Shown here piece by piece: positions 28,298 to 36,827 of a stretch of 64,000 nt of DNA. Made by a program: the position numbers and the translations under genes. Each line of letters begins with the position of its first letter. The stretch's first letter is position 1. Source of the stretch: Colwellia sp. Arc7-635 (GTDB lineage: Bacteria > Pseudomonadota > Gammaproteobacteria > Enterobacterales > Alteromonadaceae); contig NZ_CP034660.1 of NCBI RefSeq assembly GCF_003971255.1, positions 2,046,001 to 2,110,000 on the forward strand, given 5' to 3'. The notes under the pieces were generated by a model that saw nothing but the letters and a program-made list of their open reading frames with translations, did not search any database and had not been told where the DNA came from.

Positions 28298-29639
28298 ATA
28301 TACTTAGGATTTTTGAAATTTCTTTAATATTTCTCTGACCGCTTTGGTTGTTAAGAATATTTAACTGAACCAACCTATAGGTAACCATCTGATAATAAAC
28401 ATTAAATTCCTTTTTTATTTTTGAGGAGATATTTCTATACGCGACAATATTATCTCTCTGATTATCAAGATAAATAATGCCATAGTTAGAGTTTCTAATA
28501 TCAAGTTATATTAATAAATTTGCAATGAAAGGTATTAACGTGGCTTTAGGAAGTAGCAACGATGAGGCAAAGGAGTTTGCTTGCCATTCTAACCTTGAAT
28601 TATCAGATTTTTCGATATTTTCCCAACTAATGGAGTTTTCACTATCCACTAAATATGAGTTCGGTTTACTTAGTAACAACTTTCTATGTAATAAAAAGTG
28701 TCCTAACTCATGTGCCAGCGTGAATCTCCATCTAGGGCTATTTAATTCTAAAGTGTTTGAAATAAATATAGCTTTAGAATCAATACTTAGCTTACCGAGA
28801 ATTTTATTTCCATGAACATTCTCTCCCAAATCCTCATCATAAATAAATTCTACATTACTAAATTTTGATAGGTAATCACAAATTGGTGACAGTAATATCT
28901 CGTTCTTATTCTTAACTTTAAAACCAAAATATTTAAGAATATTGTTTACTCGACCATCTATATAACTTTGTCCTATATATGGAACAATTTCTTTGTTTGA
29001 ACTTTTTAAGTGTTGTTGATTATAAGACTTAAAATCATCAGGAATCAGTTTATTAAAAATTTCAGCAAAAGATGAGCTGTAACTTCCGTTAAACGCTGAA
29101 AAAATGAATTCAGCTTTTCCTTCGTATTTTTCGTCCGTAAGAGCCTTCTTTACTTCTTCTATTTGTGCTTTCCTTCTAGATCTCCCTCCGAGAATTTCAG
29201 GGGTTCTTTCTAAAAACCATTGTATTTGGTTGTCAGGTAAAAACCTTGCTAGCGCTATTCCTATACTCGAGGCAAACTCTAGTGCTCCACTTTGAAACCC
29301 CTTTGTAGTAAAAACAATACCTTTAACATTTTTCCCCGAAATTTGGGATAATTTAGATTCAAACTCTTCAATATCATCTACGCCAACCCGCTTATTATAA
29401 TTCTTGCACTCCACAACAACCAATAGTGATAATTTTTCTTTATCTTCTGCATGGACTTCAATTGACATGTCGACTTTTATTTCTTTTTTTCGTTTATATG
29501 AAAAGTAGCCTTTTTGCATAAAGAATTGACATTTTTTTGGGTTTAAAGTGTACTCCCCCGCAAGAATATGACTTTTAAGTAACTTAAATACCTTAGCCTC
29601 AAAAGCGTCTCCTTTTGCAACAGAACTTAAATCTGACAT
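28296..29639 (-). pseudogene. Mrr-like nuclease fused to M78 (ImmA/IrrE) metallopeptidase, one in-frame stop
   Basis: From the ATG at 29639 (good AGGGAAG site) the frame gives 377 residues to a TAA at 28506-28508. Residues 8-140 form a PD-(D/E)xK restriction-endonuclease-like domain: D57 and the E77-C-K79 signature in VVVECKNYNKRVGVDDIEEF. Residues 215-377 form an M78 metallopeptidase: TLAHELGHFLLH (zinc site at 310-314) and RLEWQANSFASSLLLP. Past the TAA the same frame stays open for 69 more codons to a stop at 28296, ending in the region ISSKIKKEFNVYYQMVTYRL, which looks like the C-terminal helix pair that M78 proteins have after the LLP segment. So the natural end is probably 28296, and the TAA is a nonsense change or a read error. 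The 377-residue form keeps both active sites. Confidence 0.7.
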
Positions 29640-29753
29640 TATAACTTCCCTATTGAAACTAGCATTATATAGACTTTCTAACTTTGACATTTCATATAGT
29701 TAAATACAAATAGTAGTTTCTGTTTGTTTTTTTTATTGCATCAAAGGGAAAAT

Positions 29754-30039
29754 TAGACGGACACTCACTCTAAATTAATGGTTCGGAGCTTGTTTATTGG
29801 TTTGGCGTCGGGGTGCCGACGACACCCAGAGGGAGGCTATCGCCGGCCTCCCTCTGGACTCCCTCGGCGCTACTGCATTAAACTTGTTTCCTCCATGACG
29901 TCTAATATTCTTCGACGTACCAGTGCTGATGGCACGTCCGTGTGCCAACAGCACTTTCACTGGCATCCATGCCAGTGATATGTGAATATTAGCCATCATT
30001 CCGGAGTTTAATGAAGCAGACTTGGAGTTTGGTTTATCT
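29754..30039 (+). repeat. repeat element A1
   Basis: About 286 bases. Hairpin I: GTCGG/CCGAC (29807-29811 and 29816-29820) with GGTG loop. Hairpin II: CCAGAGGGAGGC/GCCTCCCTCTGG (29826-29837 and 29846-29857), perfect. A long arm: CATTAAACT (29876-29884) with AGTTTAATG (30005-30013), CTAATATTC (29902-29910) with GAATATTAG (29984-29992). Inside it: GTGCTG/CAGCAC with inner GGCAC/GTGCC (29923-29954) and TCACTGGCAT/ATGCCAGTGA (29957-29978). Confidence 0.8.
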
Positions 30040-30100
30040 GTAGAGTTTATTCTTTAATATCTCAATAAACCGATTTGCTAAAGAACTACACCATCAAACA

Positions 30101-30400
30101 TTAAACGGACACCCATTCTAAATTGATCGGCTTGGAATTTATTTATCGGTTTGGCGTCGGGGTGCCGACGACACCCAGAGGGAGGCTATCGCCGGCCTCT
30201 CTCTGGACTCCCTCGGCGCTACTGCATTAAACTTGTTTCCTTCATGACGTCTAATATTCTTCGACGTACCAGTGCTGATGGCACATCCGTGTGCCAACAG
30301 CACTTTCACTGGCATCCATGCCAGTGATACGTGAATATTAGCCATCATTCCGGAGTTTAATGAAGCAGACTTGGTGTTTGATTTATCGTTCGTAATTCTC
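30101..30400 (+). repeat. repeat element A2
   Basis: Nearly identical to A1 through the whole fold, with a few substitutions that keep pairing or make G-T pairs (CCTCTCTCTGG in the 3' arm of hairpin II). Its head GGACACCCATTCTAAATTGA is shared with A3. Confidence 0.8.
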
Positions 30401-30423
30401 CTTTTGCTTATTTAGAAAACAAA

Positions 30424-30800
30424 CATTAAACGGACACCCATTCTAAATTGATCGGCTTGGAATTTATTTATCGGTTTGGCGTCGGGGTGCCAACAACACC
30501 CAAAAAAGAGAGGAGAGACTAGCGCCGCTCATACTTCTTTGGCTCTGGACTCCTTCGGCGCTGCTGCATTAAACGTACTTCCTTCATGAAATCTAATATT
30601 CTTCGACGTACCTGTGCTGATGGCACTGCGCTCCTTGCCATCCATGGCATCGCGCTTTACCGTTCATCCTGAACATAATCCATGCACTAGAGCACTTTCA
30701 CTGGCATTCATGCCAGTGATACGTGAATATTAGCCATCATTCCGGAGTTTAATGAAGCAGACTTGGTGTTTGTTTCATCGTTCGTAATTCTTCTCAGTGG
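30424..30800 (+). repeat. repeat element A3
   Basis: Same head and long arm as A1 and A2, but hairpin II is replaced by CCAAAAAAGAGAG paired loosely with CTTCTTTGG, and the first inner hairpin is enlarged by about 60 bases that contain GCCAT/ATGGC and GTTCA/TGAAC hairpins of their own. The outer pairs of that arm remain. Confidence 0.75.
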
Positions 30801-30809
30801 TTTAGCTTT

Positions 30810-31099
30810 AACAACTGTTACAGCGATCTCTAAATCCCATCACAGCAGCGGAAACTGAATTTAGATCAGTGCGATGTTTATCGGAGCCATGGATGGCGCA
30901 GACTGCCGTGTGAAGGGACGATTTTCGGCAAGAATAAACATTGAACCTAAATTTAGTTGGAGTGTTTTGCTGTGCAGGGCGCCATGGGGAGTCCAGAGGG
31001 GCTTTTGGCGTGTAACGCCCCTCTGGGTGTTGTCGCCACCGCGACGCCAAGCAGAAAAATTAAACTCCAAGCTATTCAATTTATAAAACTAGATCCCAC
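30810..31099 (-). repeat. repeat element B1 (inverted)
   Basis: Read on the minus strand it starts with GCTTGGAGTTTAA and GGCGTCG. Hairpin I is GTCGC/GCGAC (plus strand 31032-31045), hairpin II is CCAGAGGGGC/GCCCCTCTGG (30993-31002 and 31017-31026). The long arm is different in sequence from A: ACTAAATTTAG with CTAAATTCAGT and ATGTTTAT with ATAAACAT enclose GCCG/CGGC and GCCAT/ATGGC hairpins. The layout matches A. Confidence 0.75.
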
Positions 31100-31109
31100 T
31101 TATTCTAGT

Positions 31110-31480
31110 ATTAGAGGGACACCGACTCTAACTTAACGGCTTGGAATTTGTTTTACTGGTTTGGCGTCGGGGTGCCGACAACACCCAAAAAAGAGAGGGG
31201 AGACTAGCGCCGCTCATACTTCTTTGGCTTTGGACTCTCTCGGCGCTACTACATTAAACTTGTTTCCTCCATGACGTCTAATATTCTTTGACGTACCAGT
31301 GCTGATGGCACTGCGCTCCTTGCCATCCATGGCATCGCGCTTTACCGTTCATCCTGAACATAACCCATGCACTACAGCTCTTTCACTGGCATCCATGCCA
31401 GTGATACGTGAATATTGGTTATCATTCCGGAGTTTAATGAAGCAGACTTGGTGTTTGTTTCAACGAGTGTAATCCTCCTT
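31110..31480 (+). repeat. repeat element A4
   Basis: Close to A3, with the same enlarged inner arm and the CCAAAAAAGAGAG form of hairpin II. Hairpin I is GTCGG/CCGAC. Its head faces the head of B1. Confidence 0.75.
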
Positions 31481-31497
31481 AGGTGTATATTTATATC

Positions 31498-31828
31498 AAT
31501 TATTTCAACGATCACTAGATCCCATCTCAGCAACGGAAACTTAATTTAGATAAGTGCGATGTTTATCGGAGCCATGGCCGTTCCTAAGCATCCATGCCTT
31601 CACGGCATTAGTGCGTCCATGCACGTCGATGGCGCAGACTGCCGTGTGAAGGGACGATTTTCGGCAAGAATAAACATTGAACCTAAATTTAGTTGGAGTG
31701 TTTTGCTGTGTAGGGCACAGTGGGGGATGCAAGGGGGAGATCTGTGTCTATCTCCCCCTTGCGTGTAGTCGCCACCGCGACGCCAAGCAGAGATTAAAAC
31801 TCCAAGCGGTTGAGTTATAGAACAAATA
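31498..31828 (-). repeat. repeat element B2 (inverted)
   Basis: Close to B1 but with a new hairpin II, GCAAGGGGGAGAT/ATCTCCCCCTTGC (31729-31741 and 31750-31762), a perfect 13-bp stem that shares little sequence with B1. The second inner hairpin is enlarged by about 50 bases. Hairpin I is GTCGC/GCGAC (31769-31782). Confidence 0.75.
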
Positions 31829-31830
31829 AA

Positions 31831-31970
31831 TTAGGCTGACACTCACTCTCTAAATTGACATGCTTGGAGCTTATTTATCCGTTCGGCATCGGATTACTGA
31901 CAACACCCAAAGGGTGGTTGACTGGTCGTTTCTTTTGCTGAGTTGTTGCCATTGCAACAGGAAACATACC
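31831..31970 (+). repeat. degenerate repeat element A5
   Basis: Has the A-type head (CTGACACTCACTCT, GCTTGGAGCTTATTTAT, then a GACAACACCCAAAGGGTGG part) but the hairpin I arms are decayed and the long arm is missing. It marks the right end of the array. Confidence 0.55.
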
Positions 31971-32009
31971 AATATATAGGCATTCATTACTAATTTTTAA
32001 ACAAAAAAA

Positions 32010-32031
32010 AGCCACATAATATTATGTGGCT
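32010..32031 (-). terminator. terminator of the DUF3718-like gene
   Basis: AGCCACATAAT (32010-32020) and ATTATGTGGCT (32021-32031) are perfect complements; on the minus strand a T run follows. It lies 45 bases past the stop of the gene at 32077. Confidence 0.85.
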
Positions 32032-32076
32032 AAAATAACTTTTTGTTGGAAAATAGAAGCTTTAAATATTCATTAA

Positions 32077-32514
32077 CTAGGTGTTGTTGTATTGCTTAAT
32101 GAATCTGTAAATACTTTTACCATTACATGTCACTTGATTAACGTTGAAGTTAACTGTGTTTCTAACAGAGTTAATGCCTGACTTTACTGCTTGTGCACAA
32201 ATTTGTGACGCAGAATTTTTATTAGCAGGTATAACTAAAAACTTTTTAGCTGATACATTATTCACTTTTTTTGCTTCAACTTTAACTTTGTAATTTTTAG
32301 CAAATGATTCGATGCTTTGACCATTACAGTTAATATCATAATATGATTTTTCGTGTGATTTTCTTACTACTGACTTTAAGCCATTTTTTGCTGCTGATAC
32401 ACATAAGCTACTTGCAACTGAATTATCGGCTGTTACAAATTTAATATTTGTATTTGACGCTGACGCTGTTGCTGCAGTTAAAACCAAAGTTAATGTTATT
32501 AATAAATTTTTCAT
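32077..32514 (-). CDS. secreted protein with two DUF3718-like repeats
   Basis: The 145-residue protein has a signal peptide (MKNLLITLTLVLTAATASAS). The mature part holds two similar units: NSVASSLCVSAAKNGLKSV...INCNGQSIESFAKNY and NSASQICAQAVKSGINSV...VTCNGKSIYRFIKQY. Each has one Cys in the first helix and a CNG motif at the end, suggesting one disulfide per unit. The same pattern is in the protein at 58685, which I place in DUF3718. Function is unknown; location is periplasm or outside. The gene has its own terminator. Confidence 0.7.
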   Translation of the reverse strand: MKNLLITLTLVLTAATASASNTNIKFVTADNSVASSLCVSAAKNGLKSVVRKSHEKSYYDINCNGQSIESFAKNYKVKVEAKKVNNVSAKKFLVIPANKNSASQICAQAVKSGINSVRNTVNFNVNQVTCNGKSIYRFIKQYNNT

Positions 32515-33040
32515 GTAAGCCTCTATATCACGTAAGAAAGTATTGAAATGTCTGTCACCTCAAAAAGTAGAGTAATTGTACTATTTATTTCGTTCTTGTA
32601 AAGTCTTTTTTGTAATTAAATTACATTTTTGAAATAAAAGAAGCGTTTTTAGTGCATTTATTGTTGTTATTACACCTTTATTACATGATTAGTGTTTTTT
32701 TATTACATCTAGAGTGGTTTTTTGTAGGTTTAGTTCCAGTATTTATAGGTTTTAACGTAATAATACATACATATCAGGGTAATATGCGCATTGCATTGTC
32801 TAATAAAGTCACCATATACCGTTATGTAACAACATTAGGACGACTTAGGGCAGAGCTTTTATCAGGGATTTTCATCAGGCCACCCATAATAACTGTCTTA
32901 TATTTTATTCATAGAACTTCAGGTTAGGCTTACATCGTAGCCTTGGTCTGTTACAACTATTAAATATATTTTGTTTTCTATTCATTTAAAACATTGCCGT
33001 TTATAATGCCGTCATTAATTTTATAGCTTTGAAGAGTAAT
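32515..33040. other. intergenic stretch without a supported gene
   Basis: This 526-base, AT-rich gap holds the promoter of the minus-strand secreted-protein gene on its left and that of the RraB-like gene on its right. A 91-codon frame with a GTG start at 32652 is open, but it lacks a ribosome binding site and a recognisable pattern. Confidence 0.5.
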
Positions 33041-33364
33041 ATGAACTTCCCAAAAGATGAAACAGGTAAAGTACTGTTTGAAATGCAAAAAGCAGGTATC
33101 GATTTAACTGTGGTGCATACAATTGTTTTTTTCCACCTATTTGAAACACAAGAACAAGCAGAGGCTATGGCAGCTCGTCTTGCTGAAATAGCGCCTAACA
33201 TTACTTGCGATTCTCACATTGATGAAAATCCAAAAGTATGGGCTTTAGATTGTTCAATAACAGTGATCCCACTTTATGATGCAATTATTACTCAAGAAGC
33301 TCAGTTTGAAAAAATAGTCACTCAGTTTCATGGTCATACTGATGGTTGGGGAATTGAAGCGTAA
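33041..33364 (+). CDS. RraB-family protein (ribonuclease E inhibitor-like)
   Basis: The 107-residue acidic protein begins MNFPKDETGKVLFEMQKAG and ends in a WALDCSITVIPLYDAI...FHGHTDGWGIEA pattern that fits the RraB family. RraB binds RNase E and changes degradosome activity. GAAGAG lies before the ATG. The E. coli protein has a longer acidic part, so this may be a paralogue with another partner. It stands alone. Confidence 0.6.
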   Translation: MNFPKDETGKVLFEMQKAGIDLTVVHTIVFFHLFETQEQAEAMAARLAEIAPNITCDSHIDENPKVWALDCSITVIPLYDAIITQEAQFEKIVTQFHGHTDGWGIEA

Positions 33365-33461
33365 GTTATTAATTTTTAACTGAAACTGTTCAGGAAGCCT
33401 GTATTGAATTTTTATTTGTTTATTTTAATTGATTGGGAACAGCTTATTTCCCATGACTAAA

Positions 33462-33677
33462 TTAGTAACTTGAAATTTTCTTACGGGTTTTTTTGTTGAA
33501 GACGACGGCATGGATAAAGCCGGTAGAATCAGGCATAGAACAATTCATGTAGTAATTGCCAAGCCAAAGATATTCTAAATACAGCAGGGTATTAACGTTG
33601 CTTAAACTGCTTTTACTCTGGCCTTCCTTTGCGCTTAAATACCCGTTTTTTCCAGCGTGGAGTTCCTTTCCGGCTTA
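33462..33677 (-). pseudogene. coding-like fragment without a start
   Basis: On the minus strand 70 codons are open from a TAA at 33675-33677 to a TAA at 33462-33464, with composition like a protein (LLYLEYLWLGNYYMNC, MPDSTGFIHAVVFNKK). There is no early start codon and no ribosome binding site. It may be a remnant of a deleted gene or part of a dispersed element. The rest of 33365-33854 shows nothing. Confidence 0.3.
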
Positions 33678-33854
33678 GCAACCAATCAATATAGTGTTCT
33701 TCTTGTCACACATGTCATGCTGCAACGTGCTTCTGTTGTTGTTTCATCGCTACGAAAAACAGAAAAAATAAACTTTAAGCTTTTTAATTCATGATATTAG
33801 CTGATTAATCATCAAACTATTAACTCATATCAGATAAAATACACTGGTTAGTAC

Positions 33855-34370
33855 TTAAGCGTCTTCGTTAGTTTTATCTGTTTGCTTTGCACTTTTTTGT
33901 ATCTCAATGCTTTCTTTAATGATTTCTTCTCTCACTTTTTCTAGCATCTCAATTGCTTGCTCTTTTTCCTCTGGACTCATATCTTCATTCGCCGCTATTT
34001 CTTCTATCATGGCGTTTATTTCTTCAAGCTTTTTGCGATCAATACCGGTACGTTGATCTAATATATTTTGCATTACATCAGCAAACCTCTGACTTTTTTC
34101 TTGCTTTGCAATATCTTCGGGGGCTATTTCTACTTCATTCTGTGCAAGTAGTGAACTTGCTGTTTCGGGTCTTATATAGGTGGGGGCGGGTTCTTCGGCT
34201 TTAATGCTATTGCCATTCATTAATGCTAAAGCCTCTTTTGATAGGGTAACCGTATCTTGCTGCCCGGTAATGGCTTTTATGGGCTGCACCGTGTTTTCAA
34301 AGTCAACACTGGTGCCGCCTTTGGCTTTGACATTTGCTACTATGGCCGCGTAATCCATTTTTATCATCAT
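33855..34370 (-). CDS. hypothetical cytosolic coiled-coil protein
   Basis: The 171-residue protein starts MMIKMDYAAIVANVK after AAGGACC. There is no signal peptide. Residues 85-160 are rich in Glu and Lys and should form a helical hairpin (LEEINAMIEEIAANEDMSPEE in part). A DTVTLSKEALALMNG segment near 39-54 resembles a motif frequent in marine gammaproteobacterial proteins of unknown function. I do not recognise a family. Confidence 0.55.
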   Translation of the reverse strand: MMIKMDYAAIVANVKAKGGTSVDFENTVQPIKAITGQQDTVTLSKEALALMNGNSIKAEEPAPTYIRPETASSLLAQNEVEIAPEDIAKQEKSQRFADVMQNILDQRTGIDRKKLEEINAMIEEIAANEDMSPEEKEQAIEMLEKVREEIIKESIEIQKSAKQTDKTNEDA

Positions 34371-34804
34371 AATAATGGTCCTTGTATTTTCTCATCCTTC
34401 ATTCTCATGATGCTTATTTAGCAGACTCTATGCCAATGTTTATATTTATTGTAAGCCTTTAAAATTGAGGTTTTTAACTTTCTTTTACTATGCTTTTCAG
34501 CATATATTTTTGTTTTAGACCAAAAATCACCTTTGTGTGGCAAGATTTTGCCGAGTATATTTATATTTTGCTGTGAGCTAACTCTCGTCGTTTTCTCATA
34601 TTAAGCTTAATAATCTCGTTGTCACATCCTGCCGATGCTAAATTATTGAAAGCGTATTTAAGGTAAAAGATAAAAATATTAGATAAGAACTTCAATGATT
34701 TTAAAATTTTTATCTTCATCGAAATTAACCTAATGCTAATCAAATGTTGTTAGTATTGATTAGGTTATACTTCAGTTATCATTAAAATTATTTATAGGAT
34801 CAGA
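34371..34804. other. intergenic stretch without a supported gene
   Basis: 434 AT-rich bases hold the promoters of the two divergent genes. A 60-codon minus-strand frame at 34561-34743 has no ribosome binding site and no pattern. Confidence 0.5.
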
Positions 34805-35401
34805 ATGAAAAAGTTACTCAAACCGTTATTTTTTGTGTGTATAAGTGCCTGTTCAATGTTATTTAACGTTAGTGCTTATGCTGAGCAAGCTTTATCCAAA
34901 CCTCTTATTGAACAATATGTAAAAACTACTGCACAATTAGATGAACTACTGATTGCCCATCCTGATGTGGAACAGCAACTTAGTGAAGCTATGATGATGG
35001 ATAAATCGCAACGTTCTGCTTTAATTCGTTCAATGGCTATATACCCAAAAGTTGACGATATAATATCTGGCCAAGGTTTCGATAGTGTTGAGGTGTTTTT
35101 AGATTTTAGTGAGCGTGTTTCGGCTGCGACGATTAATGTCGAAATGAAGCAAACACAAAATGAAATGAGTCTTGATGATTATATTAAACAAATGAAAGAG
35201 CAAATTGCCGTGATGAAAAAGCAGGGTTCTTCTCAAGCATTGATAAATGAAATGGAAGCGACTATTAATATGCAAATGAATAGTATGCAGTACCTTTTAG
35301 ACATTGCTAAAAATTCATCTGAAGAAGATATTAAATTTGCTACTGATAATTATGAATGGCTTATGCAGATGCTTGAATCAACAGACGAAGATAGCTTTTA
35401 A
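34805..35401 (+). CDS. secreted hypothetical protein
   Basis: The 198-residue protein has a clear signal peptide (MKKLLKPLFFVCISACSMLF, cleavage likely after SAYA). The mature part is helical, rich in Met, Gln and Glu (MKQTQNEMSLDDYIKQMKEQ in part, near 115-140), so probably a periplasmic helical protein. No family recognised. A GC-rich hairpin follows. Confidence 0.6.
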   Translation: MKKLLKPLFFVCISACSMLFNVSAYAEQALSKPLIEQYVKTTAQLDELLIAHPDVEQQLSEAMMMDKSQRSALIRSMAIYPKVDDIISGQGFDSVEVFLDFSERVSAATINVEMKQTQNEMSLDDYIKQMKEQIAVMKKQGSSQALINEMEATINMQMNSMQYLLDIAKNSSEEDIKFATDNYEWLMQMLESTDEDSF

Positions 35402-35426
35402 TTGTTCGATAATTTATTGCAATAAT

Positions 35427-35445
35427 ACCCGCGGTTAAGGCGGGT
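35427..35445 (+). terminator. hairpin after the secreted-protein gene
   Basis: ACCCGC (35427-35432) and GCGGGT (35440-35445) form a short GC stem, 26 bases past the stop; only a weak T-rich tail follows. Downstream to 35727 there are short CTTAACTTAG and GAGTCTAACT repeats and no gene. Confidence 0.45.
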
Positions 35446-35727
35446 TAATTATTTGCTCCCATTATATGTTTTTTGGTTGAGCTTAACTTAGCTTAACTTA
35501 ACTGAGTCTAACTGAGTCTAACTGAGCCTTATTGAATTTTATTTTGCCGATCCCAATGATTTCGAACTACGATTTATAGTAGTCATAACCTCAAGCTTGA
35601 CGCGTTTCCTTGCGCTTATATTTAATACACTTTCTCTCTTGATGTAGATCAAGTTCACACGATTAGTTAAGCCTATAATATTAATGATCGTACAGATGCT
35701 TTGTTCGTCACTTGTAGGAGAGTTACC

Positions 35728-36352
35728 ATGAAAAATATATTTAACATCATTCCTTTAATTTTAGTTCCTTTGTTAAGTGTTACATCAATATCCTCGATAT
35801 CAGCAGAGTTACCCATGCGTGGACCTATTCCTTTTGCTAACTATGACCTTGACAGTAATGGCTTGATTAGTGAACAGGAGTTCGTTGGCGTTAGAAAAGA
35901 GCGTAGGCAGCAAAAGGCCACCCAAGGCCCTAGCAATGAAACGAGCTGACACCGCTCCGCTGTTTTCTACTTTTGATTTGAATCTAGACGGGCAATTAAC
36001 ACCTGAAGAGCTCAATACTGGTCAGCAGGTACAGATGCAAAATAGAAGAGGTAAGGCTGTAAGTGCCAATATGGCAAGTAGTAATAATGCTGGCATGAGG
36101 CAAGGTCAACATATGCCAAGATTCGCCAAGTTCGATTTAAATGGCGATGGGGTGATTTTAGAACAAGAGTTTAATGCGGCTAGAGCAGCACGTATTAAAA
36201 ACCGCGTTGAACAGGGCTATTCTATGCAAAACATTGGCAATGTTAATACCAACACCTTTGCCGATATTGATAGCGATAACGATGGCAAAATATCATCAGC
36301 AGAGTTTACTGAGCATCAAGCTAGTCAGCGACAAAAAATGATGCAAAAGTAG
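35728..36352 (+). pseudogene. secreted EF-hand protein with a frameshift
   Basis: The ATG at 35728 has TAGGAGAG before it and starts a signal peptide (MKNIFNIIPLILVPLLSV). The first frame stops at 35949 after 73 residues, with one EF-hand (YDLDSNGLISEQEF). The +1 frame continues with three more EF-hands: FDLNLDGQLTPEEL, FDLNGDGVILEQEF and DIDSDNDGKISSAEF, to the stop at 36352. Joining them needs loss of one base near 35908-35923, for example one A of CAAAAGG or one C of CCACCC. The intact product would be about 207 residues and bind calcium in the periplasm. The break may be real or a sequencing error. Confidence 0.7.
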
Positions 36353-36360
36353 ATCGTTAA

Positions 36361-36388
36361 CGCTAGGTTGGTTATCACCATCCTAGCG
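36361..36388 (+). terminator. hairpin after the EF-hand gene
   Basis: CGCTAGGTTGGT and ACCATCCTAGCG pair with one mismatch around a TATC loop, 9 bases past the stop. The tail GCTTTAT is only moderately T-rich. The remainder to 36827 shows no gene. Confidence 0.5.
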
Positions 36389-36827
36389 CTTTATATCAAA
36401 ACAACGCTTGTTAGCTTGCCAAGTTATTTTTGTGGCGCTTATTGTCCATGCCTTTTTTTTCTATTCATTATCGTATTGTTTCAACCACAACCTCAACCTT
36501 AATCTCAGTCTTGATCTCACTTCGAGCTAACTAGCTAAAACAACATCAAGATTACTGTAAGGCAGTCATGTACCCATGAGAACAGCACGCTAACATTTTC
36601 TATGTCTATGAAATATAGTGCCCAATATGACTAAACAGACAACGCAATTGACATATTATCATTAGCTTTTAACACTCGTTAAACACTTCTTACAATTTCT
36701 CACGTAGTCATACATTTCATCGACAAAGCCCTTAAAGAAACGAACGAGATAAGGTTTTATTATGTGCTCACAAATTAATAAAGCACTAAACACTCAATAG
36801 TTAACAATAACCCAGGGAATTACACTC

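Larger units (their letters stand above)
29754..31970. repeat. array of seven structured repeat elements in both orientations
   Basis: About 2.2 kb without a convincing gene is built from copies of one folded element. Order: A1>, A2>, A3>, <B1, A4>, <B2, A5> (partial). Read in their own direction, all share a head segment GCTTGGA-TTTA and GGCGTCG-GGTG followed by two hairpins. A1, A2 and A3 start about 323-347 bases apart; A3+B1 and A4+B2 form two larger units of about 700 bases. Base composition is more GC-rich than the flanks. No transposase, terminal direct repeats or CRISPR-like spacing are seen. I do not recognise the family. Confidence 0.8.

Noticed and set aside
29775-31768. Several 63-80 codon frames inside the repeat array (for example minus strand 29775-29999 and 30139-30348)
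   Set aside because: They run through hairpin arms, are repeated because the DNA is repeated, lack ribosome binding sites and resemble no protein. The conserved feature is pairing, not codons.
29754-31970. CRISPR array
   Set aside because: Units are hundreds of bases long with near-identical inner parts, no unique spacers and no cas genes.
29754-31970. Integron cassette array with attC sites
   Set aside because: Strong hairpins are present, but there are no genes between them, no integrase in the window and no clear R/L core boxes.
32652-32927. 91-codon hydrophobic frame with GTG start
   Set aside because: No ribosome binding site, AT-driven Leu/Phe/Ile composition, no recognisable pattern.
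34561-34743. 60-codon minus-strand frame
   Set aside because: No ribosome binding site and composition expected from AT-rich DNA.
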